Below, piece by piece: positions 10,992-23,772 of a DNA stretch of 64,000 nt; position 1 is the first letter of the stretch, and every line of letters begins with the position of its first letter. The position numbers and the translations under genes were made by a program. The notes under the pieces were generated by a model. The model had not been told where the DNA came from. It saw only the letters and a program-made list of their open reading frames with translations, and made no database searches. The stretch lies in NCBI GenBank assembly GCA_918026815.1, contig CAKJVC010000107.1, forward strand, positions 186,001 through 250,000. Reading direction: 5' to 3'. This DNA is from Chalara sp. BL73 (Eukaryota; Ascomycota; Leotiomycetes; Helotiales).

Positions 10992-12618
10992 AGCTGTTCG
11001 ATCTGGGCTTGCCTTTTACCGGAACTCTGAGAAATGTACTTGTTGGAGTTTCAAGTGAATAGGTCCGGCACGTAGAGGGGTGGGCAGATAATCTGCTAAC
11101 GCATGCTGGCTTGACGCTTTAGCGATGTGACTGTTGGATGTCACGTCAAACATAGATGATGCAGCAGGGTGTGAGGTTGTATTTTCCAAATGTGGGTACA
11201 TCGCTGTTGTAAACACATAGTGCCAAGATACTTTCATGCACTAAAAAGCTACAGCATAGCATAGCCGCTTGTGTAGTACGCTGCACTACATCGGGTGAGG
11301 TCAGGGGGGGCATACAAACTTTCTGTGCCGCCAACATTCAGAGATTGAAAAACCACAACACCTACCATATCGAAAACCGAGTGTCCTGCCTTGTACCCAG
11401 TGTAAATATCTAGCGCATGATATTAAAATGGGTGGGAGCGGGGCGATTTAGCGGGGCACCTGTTGGTTATCTGTTGCCACAGTCGGTGTGACTTCGATTG
11501 TTGCCGGCCCGTTGTGGCTATCATGCAGCATGAAATACCTCCAAGGTATATCTTTACCGCACACAGTTGAAAAAACCCCCACTAGATGAGACCCACTTAT
11601 AATTACACCTTTCATTAAATCACCCTACTAAAAATTGTAAACCGCAACACTTGAATCATGGATAAATATACTAGATCAACACTATTAGCGAGAGCGCACT
11701 ATTAGCAAGAGCGATCGCAGCGATAAAATCAGAAAAGTTCAACTATTTATTTTATACTATGGCCCATTTCGGGTTCATGGGTCGTCGATGAATAAGTGTT
11801 GGAACACATGTAACTAGTCACGTGAAGAATTATGGGTCCCTTTCGGGACCTACAACCTCTTCGCGACACGTAGCTGAGAACAGAACAATCGACACACATC
11901 TTACACCTGACGCCACCGAGCATACTAAGTGAAATCACTAGTCTGCCCGGCGACCCGTGAGATGCAGTCGACCGACAATAAGCGTTAACCAAAAATTACT
12001 TTCCTTCACAGGTGCCGGTTGTTATCGGGAATCCGTTGCGTGCATTGTTTTCGGTAGTACTTTCATGCTTCCTGTGCTGGTATAGTAATGTGCTGACATT
12101 AATAAAGCGTTGGCGCAATGACAATGCTTCCCAGGTTACAGTGCTAGCCAAGGGGAAGTGCTAGCTCGTTGGTCTTGCTGGGATCCTTCATAACTCAATT
12201 TGATAATTTGGGTGTCAATTTATGTGGAATGTGATTTATGACGGAGATATGATTGATTTGGGGAACCCCTAAGTTCAATACATCCAAACGATAGGGTTTA
12301 ATTACGCGTCCCTATGCCAGTTCCGGCCCCCTTACCAACCCGTAGTGAATACATCGTAACGCGGATGACATAGAGTGCCTCTGCTTTCCCGAACATGTGG
12401 TCTCATCATAGTCTTGGAATAAATTTAAACAATGGCCGACGAACAGAATGATGTTTTCTTCTCTATTGCGATCGGGACAAACGAGAAAAGAGACCCTCCG
12501 CAATCATCGACACTAGGAAAATACTGGGATCTTTGACGTTCAGAATAACATTGAAATACAAAAGAACTAAGATAAAGCCGGCGGCGGCGATTGAATTGAA
12601 AATTTCCCACCCAGCCCT
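10992..12618. other. Intergenic, 1.6 kb
   Basis: This is the upstream region of the FAD oxidase and the 3' side of the P450. Apart from a 17-bp direct duplication at 11680-11713, I see no gene or structured element in it. Short open frames on both strands have no domain. Confidence 0.5.
11680..11713 (+). repeat. 17-bp tandem duplication
   Basis: CACTATTAGCGAGAGCG is followed directly by the same unit with one change (CGAG to CAAG). Two copies only. No function is implied. Confidence 0.7.
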
Positions 12619-14792
12619 TCAACAAGGAGTAAAAATCACCATGGTATTCTCCTTCGGCAACATGCTTGATCGCCAAGTAAACCAACGAGGAGCCTTCAAA
12701 TCAACAAGCTTACAATCGTAGTTCATGATGATCTGTCCCATAATCACCTTCATAACTGCGGAAGCGTAGAATCTCCCAGGGCTTTCATATTCAATAATCA
12801 GCCTAATTCAAATTGCAAATTAAATTGGGAAGTTGATTAACGCTACGACTTACCAAGCCATTCGCCCAGTACCCCATACATGCCAAGTGTTATCCACATC
12901 GGTGAATTTGGTGGGTTTTGCCTGTAGGACATTGGACTTCGTGTTTGCGCTCTTGATTAGCTCGGCATCAGCGAATCTGAAGCCATTAAATTGAAGTGGC
13001 TCAGGGTAGTCCGCTGGGTTCTGCATAATAGCACGGACAGGAGTACAAGCCCAGTCGCCAACTTCCAATTTGGTACCGTCTGAGAGTTTGAAAGGTTGGA
13101 GTGCATGGCGACGTGTGCTCACTATCATGGTCAGCTCAAGGATAATACACAGCATTTACACGATCTGAGAGTTGGTGGCTTACTTGATTCCACCGGGGTC
13201 AACCGCGCGGACTCCTTAATGAAGCTGTCAAGAAGGCCAAGGCCATTGCCTGTATGCTCAAAATCACTGTACCCGATGAGGAGTTCATTACGCAGGGGTT
13301 TGACATATTCCGGATGGAGACAGAGGTCGTGAAATGCGAAAGTTATAGTCTGACGTAAGAGATAAGCCAATGTTAAATTCGGTCACTAGAAGAGAATCCA
13401 CATAGAAAGTACTTACAGTCGACAGTGCATGGACGGAGCCAAACCAGATCGCCATCAATTCATGAACTACTCGCTTTCCTGACCAGGGATTCTGTCGTGG
13501 TGAAGTTTCCAGAATCCACTGGATGCAATCGGTCTACAAGGCTTATCAGGAAGCAGCTCCATGAGAAGATAAAAGATGCAAAAAAGGACACTGTACATGT
13601 TTTGGGACTTCTTGCCCAGATTTTGCGAGGCCACGTTCAAGAACTCGTTGCTCGGCCACAGGAAGGAGCGTGTCGAAAATAATTTTATGAGACTTGAATC
13701 TGCGGGCTATAATTCCGCCAACGACCCTGGAGTTAAACATTAGATTAAAGATATAGTGTATCAAAAAGGAGGTAGACTTACGGGGCCATAAACCTTGGTA
13801 TTAAACGCACAACCTCGGCGCACACCAAGGTATCTTCAATATATGCAAGAGCAGATACCATGAATTGTTCATTTTTAGCTAGGTCAAACTTAATCACGAT
13901 TCACTATAGGGTAAGAAAAGAGTGGAAAGAGAGGTCTACCTAGATCTTTTCCAAAGAATGAGACCGCATTTGACAAGACCACAAGTTTTACTATTGTAGG
14001 GTATACTGGGGATTGTTTGATCCCTTGAATAAATCATTAGCGTGGATCCTCTTGAGAAAAAAAAACATGCTCACCGTTTTTCACAGGATGCTTCTCGTGC
14101 AACTCTGTAAATCGTGTTCTTATGATAACCCCAAGGTCTGGTAGAATTTGTGGAAGGTTATTTGTTAAAAGAGTACGAAGGGCCCGAATAAAGCCAACTC
14201 CCTCAGTCCCCCGTCGATCAAACCAGTTAAAACCATGCATGGTGTACTTTGGCTGCAGCATCTACACAATGTATTAGGTACGTTTCATAGGGTGAGATAT
14301 GCATAATTACTTGTTTTGAGGCAGCCTGGAGAGAGAGAATTGTATCAGGTGCGGTATCAAGTTCTTTGATATGTTTTTGAGAAGATACAAAGACATAGCG
14401 GTTATCAGGTGCAAGGACCTCATAAGGTTGGCCATTTGACTATATATCTTGTTATCCAAGCAAGAAATAAAGGTAACTGGGGGCCATCCGCTATCTTACT
14501 TGGTCATATCCATCTTGGATAATTTTTGGGCCGTTCAGTAGATACGCCCAAGCCCGGATCCGCTTGAAAACGACGCTGAAGATGTTGTTCAAGAGACTTA
14601 TATGTCCCTATAATATCAGGTTAATAGAAGAGCTGGAGTATGGTTACTTCAAATTTTATTTACAGATGTGTTAGGTGATAGGGCTTTCGAGAAAAGCAGT
14701 GCCAAGGAAATGGTAATGGTAAGACTGGTCGCTGTAATCAGTTTTGTCAAAAGGGTGGGCTCCTGGAGGAGTGGAAGGTTGAAAGTATCCAT
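12619..14792 (-). CDS. Cytochrome P450 monooxygenase, 11 exons
   Basis: Exons (5' to 3') 14664-14792, 14500-14607, 14311-14439, 14075-14261, 13940-14023, 13782-13878, 13597-13726, 13417-13533, 13184-13349, 12854-13121 and 12619-12781 sum to 1578 nt, exactly 525 aa plus stop. There is an N-terminal membrane anchor (TSLTITISLALLFS). Other landmarks are an I-helix region (ELMAIWFGSVHALSTT), ExxR as KESARL near residue 374, a PERF-like FRFADA, and a heme loop WGTGRMACPGRFYA. The heme-ligand Cys472 codon (TG|C) is split by the last intron (12782-12853), so the intron must be removed for activity. The sequence style resembles fungal P450s annotated as ent-kaurene-oxidase-like, but the substrate is unknown. 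Divergent from the rhodopsin-domain gene, with 689 bp between the start codons. Confidence 0.93.
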
Positions 14793-15481
14793 TGTGATAA
14801 AAGAGCAATGAATATTGATCAAAGTTGATTAAGAACAAGAGATTCTGACTTGGGGAGGTGATATAATAACTAGTATTAAGCATGTCTCCTTCGGTGCTGG
14901 GGACGGACCGTAGCCGATTCTGATTCCAACTTTAACATCAACAGGATATGTGATAGACTCACAGTTTGTAGACATATTTTGCCAATAGTTTATGACTATA
15001 AAATTTACCTACATTTATGGAGAATTTTATTCGAGGTGGCCTGCAAATAATTTTCCAACAGGTAGACATTTCAGATCCACCTGACCCTGCATGCGTGGAG
15101 TGAGCAGGGCCGGCCTGGTCCAACATGCCACCATGGTACTGTACCGGGATAATTGCCCAGCCCTCGGTGGTCTATAACGACCGCATGCGACGATTTCTGT
15201 ATCTATTTTTGACATTCTGTACTCATATCTCACAACTAGGATACGTCGGAGTCTGCCCCGCTAGTAATGTGAGCTAATGCCACCACCCCGTCGCCTTTGC
15301 ATAGCGAGCAATTGCTCCATGAATTACTTGTTGCATTATCAGCCTTGAATCTTTGAAGTTTAGACTTGATTACTCTTTCTTTGTATTCAAATACCCCCGC
15401 AAAGCCCATCCTCTCAGGATTCGACTGTTCCCAGTGCTCTCCGCAAATTCATTCACTCACGCTCACTAAGTTTGATTCGAA
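14793..15481. promoter_or_regulatory. Divergent intergenic region between P450 and rhodopsin-domain gene
   Basis: This 689 bp separates two start codons facing away from each other and must hold both promoters. A pyrimidine-rich leader precedes the ATG at 15482. No operator motif stands out. Confidence 0.4.
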
Positions 15482-16829
15482 ATGGCTTCTCCTGCTAAGC
15501 CCACGGGCATGTCAACGGAGGCTTACCTCGGCCTTGGAACAGCTCTGGTTGTCTTGAGTGCCATCTTTGCTGGCGTACGTCTTAAAGCAAATAGTCAAGC
15601 TAAGAGACTCCTGTTTGATGACTGCAAGTAGAAATTCTTGGCGCAGACTTCCACTTGCGAAATTTTTTTAATAACAAAGTTCTCCAGATATACCTATGTT
15701 CGCAGTTCTTATGGTAGCCGGTACGCATGGGATAGCTTATGTTTCAATGAAGTGTAAGTGAAAAGCGAGAGGAGATTATTTTATATTCCAAAGTGGAAAA
15801 TACTAATGAATGATAAGCATTGACTGACCCAACAGCCACGCTGTACAAAATGGCTCAGGTAGGTAACAAAATGTCCTCTAATTTTTACTATATAAGTATG
15901 CTAAACTGAAGGCAAAACAGTTAGCGACAGCAATCGACTTCCTCTCGGGATTTGCCATATGGACTTCCAAAGCGCCAATTCTTTTTCTTTACATTCGCCT
16001 TTTTGGAATTGAAAAATGGCTGCGAATCGTGTCCTATGCGACACTTAGCGTGACTTTTTTTATATTTTTAGCTGGTATGGCGGTTGTTGCTGCCGTGTGC
16101 ACTCCCTATACCCACGACCTAGATCTGCCTTTTATTTTAACATGCACAAAAAGAAGCTCAACTATTGGTGTTACTCTCGGTACAACTTCGGTTATTGCAG
16201 ATATTATTATACTTGCTATTCCGATTCCTGTTATTCGCAAACTCCGTCTTCCACTTCACAAGAAAATTGGTCTGTTCATAGTGTTCTTGACGGGTATATT
16301 GTAAGTGCTTCTGTATTATTCTAAAGCTTTTCAAAGCCTAATATGCATATACAGCGCTATAGCCGCTAGTGCGGTATCCTTGTACTATAAGTGGCTATCT
16401 TTCAAAGGTACTTCGACAGACCTAACCTCAGCAATGATATGCACGTAAGTTAACGTCTTTATTCCAATGGGGCGATATTCTGAATTATATCTTAGTGTTA
16501 TCGAGGCTTGTATTGCTATAATAGTAGGCTGTGTCCCCGCCACCTACTCTTTCTGGTCGACCTTCGTTGTCAATCTCCCATTATACTCAAAAATCAAATC
16601 GGCGATATCAGATATCTCAATCACGGGACGGTCACGGACTGGAAAAACGAAGCATTCGAAATACTCTAAGGAATCTACTGGAGGGCGAAATGATTACATC
16701 AATCATAGAAATTCTTCTCATTCTCAATACGCTATTCTTGAGGACGGAAATTCTTTTATAACCACCAATAAGTCAGGCAATGTTGGAGCTTCTATGGTGC
16801 CGATGAAGGTTTTACAGTCTCCTCGCTAG
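15482..16829 (+). CDS. Rhodopsin-domain (fungal 7-TM) integral membrane protein
   Basis: Six exons (15482-15623, 15688-15753, 15836-15858, 15921-16300, 16355-16444, 16496-16829) give 344 aa with exact frame closure. Hydrophobic segments fit the multi-pass fungal 'rhodopsin domain' family: LGTALVVLSAIFAG, MFAVLMVAGTHGIAY, VSYATLSVTFFIFLAG, a SVIADIIILAIPIPVI segment, the IGLFIVFLTGILAIAAS segment and EACIAIIVGCVPA. The conserved middle motif APILFLYIRLFG is present. The C-terminal 90 residues are a polar cytosolic tail rich in Ser, Lys and Asn. Exon 3 is only 23 nt. Intron 1 (15624-15687) begins GCAAGT and ends CTCCAG, a GC-AG intron, and joins FDD to YIPMF. The family has no known biochemical activity. 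It often sits in metabolite clusters and in effector-like gene sets. Confidence 0.88.
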
Positions 16830-18455
16830 AGACTGAAACTTTTGTCTTCTGGAGGAAACTAAGAGTTGGCTTGTACTCAACATATGTTTCTTGGGTTAGT
16901 AATTCTAATTTACGATGCTATAAGGAAATATTTGCTCTACAGGAGGGTTACTAGGCCAAGTGATATGTGGAATGTATAGTAGCTTTTGATTCACAAAACT
17001 TTAGTAATTCGATTAGTTTTATCCCCGACATATATAGAATCGCACCCACATAAACCCTAAGGCCCATTTCAACGTAGTACCTGCCCAGCATTAAATTCTA
17101 TATGATTTCCTAAAACATCGGCTAGAGATTCAAATATATGAGGCAGGTAGTGTACAATACCCGCCTCTATTAACAGACATTAAACCAAAATTGAATTTCT
17201 GCTCCAAACTCCTCCTTCCTAATTTCATACACAAGCTGTTGTCAATCATTCAGTCATCTACCACTTTGCTACATCTATATGGCCAAGTCACATGGATGGA
17301 GATTTACTAGCATATCCACTCGTTTTAGCCTAAAACCTCTCGCCGTGCCCGAGCACCTGTGATTTGTATACTCGGTACGTACTAGTACGTAAAATGAAAG
17401 TATAAACTGCTAAAAGTTGTAATTCTTTCTTAGATATAGGGAATAGTTGGTTCATGGTTGTAAGTCCGGATCGCATTTGCAGGGTCCCAGCAGAGTATGG
17501 TCTGTGCAAGGGCAGCATGCAAAGTTGCATCAACAGCCACACACGGTCACAGCTCGGAAGTGCATAAGACGCGGAAATATTTCCCTTATCAAGAGTACCG
17601 TGGGAAAGGCCAACAGGAAGCATATGTGTTCCAGCTATACACATTCCGAAAGCATGTCGGACGCGAGTCGGAAGCAGGGAAAAAGTAGGAAATTTCTTTA
17701 AGTAGAGTGTTGACGAAGAAACCAACTGTTTTTTTCAGCCACCAACATTGAACACCTGTAGATTTAATCAAATGAGGATACCGAGAATGAGGCACAGCGG
17801 TTGTGCCTGTGATAGTATGCGGGCTGCACGGAGAATGATTGGTTTGGTATTTTGTACAACATGAAGTATACCGATACTGGAGAACTAGAAATAGTCTGAT
17901 AAGGGTGGATTTGAGAACTGTTTTACGCTTTGTTGTCCTCCTTGTAATCTTGGTAAAATGGGATTTTGATTCCTGCTTGATAAGGGTTACCTAGATTAAC
18001 TAGCAAGGATCATGGTCTCACTATTCCCTTTAGAGAGCTAGCGGTCAAATTCCGGGACTTGGAAAAAATCTGAGGAGGCAGAAGACAATATTTGTAACAG
18101 CAAAAATCAAACTTACTTCTACGAGCAGTTTAGCTAACCAAATTTGACTCTCGCTATCCTAAAAATAGGGAAATAAGTGTGTCGTAATTACAAAAGTCGA
18201 TATCATATGACAGGGAGCCAACAGTAACTCTGATTACGTTGCCGAAAATAGTCTCACAAACGAGCCAGACTGCACCACTACTGTAAAATTCGGACGTTGG
18301 AAAAGTATGTAGATTGAACGCTAAATCGCCATATCCTCTTTCCCCTACTCTTGACGCTCAAGTCACTTCCCATTCTTTACTGTAGCTATCAATTTTGCCA
18401 TATTACTTCACCTGGCACTGTTTAGCAGCTGCAAACAGACAATTATATCACGAAG
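16830..18455. other. Intergenic, 1.6 kb
   Basis: This separates the rhodopsin-domain gene from the second P450. Open frames at 17330-17795 overlap on both strands and carry no domain. No repeat or RNA gene was recognised. Confidence 0.45.
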
Positions 18456-20348
18456 ATGGAGCTACCTGTATCTATTACAACAGTGCAAGGACTTGTATGG
18501 TTCTCTGTATTCGCCCTTGTCTATTCTTCTTTGAAGGCATACTTTTTTCCGAGCCATAATGCTAGATTCTTGAATTCGCAGCCAATTGTCGGCATTCCAA
18601 AAGGATGGTTCCCTTGGTTACGAGCCACAATTGCGTCAGTTTTCGACACTCAAGTATGGGCATTCGATGGATATCACAAAGCACGTAGCAATACTTTTCA
18701 AAACTTATCTTTTGATAACTCCAGACTAACAGGGTGTAGTTTTCTAAAGCCAATACACCATTTGTCATTCCTAGTATAGATCGTGGACCTATGGTAGTTC
18801 TTCCACCACAGCAAATTAAAATGATATATGACCTCCCAGAGAGCATTCTGGACGTACACAGTACACAAAATGGTACCCTTCAGACGAAATGGACTATCTG
18901 GGATGACGAGGTTGCAGTCAACAATTTCCAAGTCAAGGTGATTCGCAACCAGATGACACGTAATCTGGAAGTTCTCACACCGTTGATTGCTACTGAGCTT
19001 GAGCATGGGTTTGAGCAGTTCTGGGGCACTGAAATAGAATGGCGGGAGATTGAGCCATGGGAAACAGCTCTAAAACTTATTGCAGGAGCTGCCAATGGGG
19101 CGTTCTGCGGAGCACCGCTTTGTATGTCATCATTAAAGAGACACGCTTAACTCGCATAACTTTCTAATCGGCTCCTACAGGTCGTGATGACAAGTTCTTG
19201 AAGGATCTCCGAGATCATGCCATGAGTATTTTTGCCGGCGCCATAATTATTAATTCTACCCCACGACTTTTGAAGCCAGTCTCTGGGACTTTGGTCGGTT
19301 GGACCTGTGACTATTTCTTCAAAAAGACGCTGAAGACTTGCTTGCCATTTGTAAAGCAGAGGCTGCAGCATACGGCGAGTCTAAAGGCTGACCCTAACTA
19401 CGACTGGAAAACTCCTGTAAGTTTGCCACTCAAGAGCCGTCTTATTCGCTTAATTATCATCTCTATTGAGGAATTTAAAGCTTAAAGTATTTAAAGTCAA
19501 TTTTTAGAAATGGGACTGATTTTGGTGCATAGAATGATGCTCTCCAGTGGATTATTGACGAATGTTACCTTACGGGGGATCCTGCACAGCTAAAACCTGA
19601 ACGCGTTTCTCACCGCCTCCTTCTTGTGAATGATATATCACTTCATTCAACAAGCTTTACGGTGCAGAACGTAATTTTGGATCTCTTTAGCCAGGATCCT
19701 GCGCTTGGTTATGTTGAAATATTGCGAGAACAATGTGCTACAGTACTCAAAGAGGCAGGAGGTTCATGGACACGAGATGCCGTAAAGAAACTAACACTGG
19801 TTGACTCTACTATCCGAGAATCAATGAGGCTTTCACCATTCGGTACGATTGGTTTGCCTAGAACAGTGGTACACCCTGAAGGCATCACTCTTGAAAACAC
19901 CAAGTTGCGTGTGCCTCCAGGGACAGTTTTAGCCGTTCCTATGGAACCTATTCATTACGACGAGGCCATCTACCCTGATGCCCGTCGTTTCAACGCATTT
20001 CGCTTCGCGCAACCGAACGGTCTAAAGAATATCTTGAACACCTTCAGCGCCCCAGAAGATCAGGGAGCGGGAAAAGAGGAAAAGGAAAACATAGGGCCAA
20101 AGAAGCAGAAGTCTACAGTCACGCTTGATGATACCTTCCTCGGCTTTGGATTCGGCAAACACGCTTGCCCTGGCCGCTTCTTTGCTTTGAATGAAATGAA
20201 GATATTTGTTGCGCATATGCTGTTGAATTATGAGGTGGAGCCACTGAAGATCCGCCCGAAGCACATGAACATTATCTCACTAAAGTTGCCTTTTAACAAC
20301 GGTCGAATTCGGGTTCGTAGAAGAGCGAAATTGTGGGAGGAAAGGTGA
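18456..20348 (+). CDS. Cytochrome P450 monooxygenase, four exons
   Basis: Exons 18456-18680, 18740-19121, 19181-19416 and 19533-20348 give 1659 nt, 552 aa. An N-terminal anchor (GLVWFSVFALVYSSLKAYF) is followed by the P450 domain: PFVIPSIDRGPMVVLPP, ExxR as RESMRL near residue 379, and the heme signature FGFGKHACPGRFF with Cys493 as iron ligand. The first intron (18681-18739) keeps the frame only with a GC donor (AAA|GCACGT), with branch ACTAAC and acceptor TGTAG. The nearest GT donor 4 nt downstream gives a stop. The third intron is long for this locus (116 nt). The exon 4 insert rich in Lys/Glu before the heme loop is a hydrophilic linker. It is a different P450 family from the one at 12.6-14.8 kb, judged by intron pattern and heme loop. 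Substrate unknown. Confidence 0.9.
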
Positions 20349-21454
20349 AAGGCTTGACCTTCCAATAATTAGCTCCGCATACGCTCGTATTCTCCTTGAC
20401 AGAATCAGCTGTACCTTGATGACAACTACCTTATTTATTTTTACAATAAAAAAAAATACATTATACGATAAAAGCAGTACATCTCGGCTGTCTAACTATT
20501 CTAGCGTTTTGACATATCAAGACGCAGGGAAGTATGAGGCTGAGCGCAGTGCGGAACATTAGATTCCACCAAATCTCTTGGCCCTGTTGGTTGGTGCCTT
20601 TCAGTGCTCGTTCCTCTTGATATTGCCCCGTGCTTAGCGTTAGCGCATATTACCCCACTGAAGCGCCTGCCATGCACTACAGAGACTGACTGGGCCACAT
20701 GCAGTTTCGGAGGGCTCACTCTCCCGCTGCATAGCTACGGCGTAGCAAATGAAACGGTAAAAGTGCTGTAGATACTAAGTACCACAGTGCCGGTACCATG
20801 TAGCGTGCCATAGGGTGGCGAGGTATGGTGTTATGCATATCCGATGCCGAATACAGCCAGAACACCGAGATAGGGGAAAACCAACTTTCGGGAAAACCAA
20901 CAGAAGTGGACAGGGGAACACCGACATATGGAAAACCAACATCAGGAAAACCAACATCAGGAAAACCAACGGCAGTGGTTTCAGAGACGCTGTATGCAGA
21001 TGCATCACCCCTGGATCCGCATCATTCTCTTTCCACCGAGTGTGTGAGACCGGCATTAATTATACAGCATCCTCCGTATTGCGCCGATAAATAGCATATG
21101 CTTGCAAGAGACCGCGTTGTAGTCCAACACATCCTGCAGTTAGTACAAGCGCTGGATCCAGATTAATTATGCATAGGCTGCCTACGAGCGTTGCACTTCC
21201 AGTGGTTGGGATCGACCACAGTGCCACTTCAGGACAGTTTCTGTACCTCTCAGGGCTCCCTAGACCCCTCTCCCTCGCAAAGTGACAACGATTTCATACA
21301 TCACTACCAATCTAATCTTCCGTGGAGGCTGCGTACACATCAGCCCTCTTTTTCTCTTCCTTTTCCTTTCTCCCTGCCTTTCTCTTTCTCTGTCTCCGGT
21401 GTTCAGTCGCGCTATTCCTTCCCGCTCATCTCACTTGCTTACTGCCCCGAAGAC
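20349..21454. promoter_or_regulatory. Intergenic, leader of the MFS gene and a minisatellite
   Basis: The 3' side of the P450 is AT-rich. A 15-bp minisatellite sits at about 20874-20974. From about 21210 the sequence becomes strongly pyrimidine-rich up to the ATG at 21455, typical of a fungal 5' leader. That is why I prefer 21455 over the in-frame ATG at 21191. Confidence 0.5.
20874..20974 (+). repeat. 15-bp minisatellite, unit GGAAAACCAACATCA
   Basis: Three perfectly phased units occupy 20930-20944, 20945-20959 and 20960-20974 (the last ends GGCA). Two further GGAAAACCAAC cores lie upstream near 20875 and 20891 with other spacing. Confidence 0.8.
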
Positions 21455-23220
21455 ATGACTGAATTTACCGCCTCCTCCAACCACGGCGGCACGGAGGCGG
21501 AACGGGGTCCCCCATCGCCATCACCACCAATACCCGTCAAACGACAAGCCCACGGTAGCCGATTCTGGGGCATCTTCGGTGCGCTCTGTCTGCTCGCCTT
21601 CATTTCCGCCCTTGACGTTGCCATCATCACCACCGCCCTCCCAACCATCACGGCAGAAATTGGAGGCTCCAAACAATATGTCTGGATCGCCAACTCATTC
21701 GTGCTGGCCTCCTCGGTACCTCAGCCTCTATTCGGCCAACTCGCAAACATTTTTGGCCGTCGGAAGCCTCTCATCATCTCAGTGATGCTATTCACACTCG
21801 GAAGCGGAGTTGCGGGTGGCGCCGTCAACCCCGCCATGTTGATTGCGGGCCGCACGGTCCAAGGACTTGGTGCTGGTGGCATCTACGTGCTTCTTGATAT
21901 CGTGTGTTGTGACCTTGTCCCACTCCGAGAACGTGGGAAATACCTAGGTCTGATGTTTTCTTGGAGTGGATTGGCTGCTGCGTTGGGGCCAGTCCTCGGC
22001 GGCGCAATTGCGGAAGCTAACTGGAGGTGGATCTTCTATCTCAATATCCCAATTTGTGCTCTTGCCCTAGCCGCCATCTTATTCTTTATGCGTGTCAAAG
22101 AAGGCAGAGGGTCGTCAGATCTCACATCAAAGGGGCGGTCGAGATTCTGGCAGCTGGATTATGTCGGGAACCTAATCTTTATTCCGAGTATGGTTGCTAT
22201 CCTTCTGGGCTTAGTAATGGGTGGTATTGAACACCCGTGGTCCTCCTGGCGTATTATCCTGCCTCTCGTCCTTGGCGGTATTGGCTGGATAGTCTTCCAT
22301 ATCCACCAAGCTTTCTGTAGCTACCCTAGGTAGGTGCTTCCAGTGGCTATAATAAGCTCCCCCAAATATTCTAATTTTAACCCTTTGTTGTTAGCGTACC
22401 GGCACGTCTATTTAGCAACCGCACCTCAGCCATAGCATTCATTTTAACCTTTCTCTCCTCGGTTTTGGTCCAAGCCAACTCATATTTCCTTCCAATTTAT
22501 TTTCAGGCCGTTCTAAGCACTACCGTCCTCCGCTCTGGCACCTACTTCCTCCCATTTGCCATTGGGACTCTCGTCTCTGCCGCTGGAGCTGGCATAGCCC
22601 TGAGTAAACTTGGTGTATACCGTCCCTTGCATGCGGGCGCTTTTGCACTCTCAGCCGTTGGCTTTGGTCTTTTCACCCTCTTAAATGGCAACACCTCCAA
22701 AGTCGCTTGGGTATTTTATCAATTAATTGCCAGTTTTGGCGCTGGTATGATTATGTCTGTTCTGCTTCCTGCTATTATGGCTGCGCTGCCGGAATCAGAT
22801 GTTGCTTCTGCATCCGCTACCTACAGTTTTGTCCGCACATTCGGCTATATCTGGGGTGTTACAATTCCTTCCATCATCTTCAATGGAGTTTTCAATAAGA
22901 ATTTGTCACGTATTTCCTCCCCCGAACTGCAAAGCCAGTTGAGAGATGGTGTAGCATACTCATTTGCCAGTCAAGCGCATCGGATCCGACCAACATTGGA
23001 TGCCAAAGTATGGGAAGAAGTGGTAGAAGTGTATGCTAAGAGTTTAAGAACAATCTGGTGGGTTGGGTTAGGCGTGAGTCTTGTGGGATTCCTCTTGGTA
23101 GGAGCGGAGCGAGGTTTGGAATTGAGAAAAGAGTTGGATACTGAGTATGGTATCAATGATGAGAAAAGTACTACTGCGGAGATTGGGACAAGAACCGAGG
23201 AAGGGCTTGAGGCAAGATAG
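21455..23220 (+). CDS. MFS drug/toxin efflux transporter (14-TM DHA14 type)
   Basis: Two exons (21455-22329, 22395-23220) around a 65-nt intron give 566 aa. After a polar N-terminus with a Pro/Ser-rich stretch, TM1 carries SALDVAIITTALPTI, the DHA motif. Then come the loop NIFGRRKP, the segment AGRTVQGLGAGG and antiporter motif C (LGPVLGGAIAEANWRW). The second exon supplies the C-terminal TMs (LTFLSSVLVQANSYFLPIYF and further) and a charged cytosolic tail. This family exports toxins, dyes and metabolites at the plasma membrane by proton antiport. Set between P450s and the amidase, it is the likely exporter of this neighbourhood. Unlike the related gene at the left edge, this copy is intact. 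Convergent with the amidase gene. Confidence 0.93.
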
Positions 23221-23772
23221 ACATTTGTCAATAGATAAAGGGAACTGTTTATACATCTTTGCCAGGCGTTGGAAATCTAGCTCCTCCATTTCCAATAATT
23301 TGTTACATATACAAAACGAAGCTTGATCCCTCGCACTTGAAACTATACTTTATATATTTATATTTATATTACATTCAAGAATCCATATAATAGAAGGCGG
23401 GTTTCCCAGGGATGGTTGAAGAACACCACGCGACCGCGCGCCGTACTGTTACGGTTTCTGGACAAAAGTAAGTGTATCACGAATGACTGTAGTATAGTCT
23501 TGACAACAAGTATAAGAATACTATTTAAGTTGAGCACGAAGTTTTTTTTTTTTTTTGAAGAGTGACTATATACTTATATAGGATTTTTATGTTTATGGAC
23601 TTTTTGGAGTTTTTGAACTTTGTGGGTCCATGTACCTAAGAAGGTTTCAAGGTCTATTACATGACTTGTTAAAACTCGCGTTTCCTGCGCCATTTAGTGT
23701 TTTACTTACTATAAAAATAATCGCGCTTTAGCTATCTTTTAGTCGGTTTACTTTATTATTGGTTTAGATGAT
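23221..23772. other. Convergent 3' region, AT-rich
   Basis: This lies between the stops of the transporter and the amidase. It is AT-rich, with TATTTATA runs near 23350 and a T-run near 23540-23556. Both transcripts must end here. No gene seen. Confidence 0.5.

Noticed and set aside
17330..17795. Overlapping open frames on both strands
   Set aside because: Neither strand shows a domain or a promoter, and the frames overlap fully.
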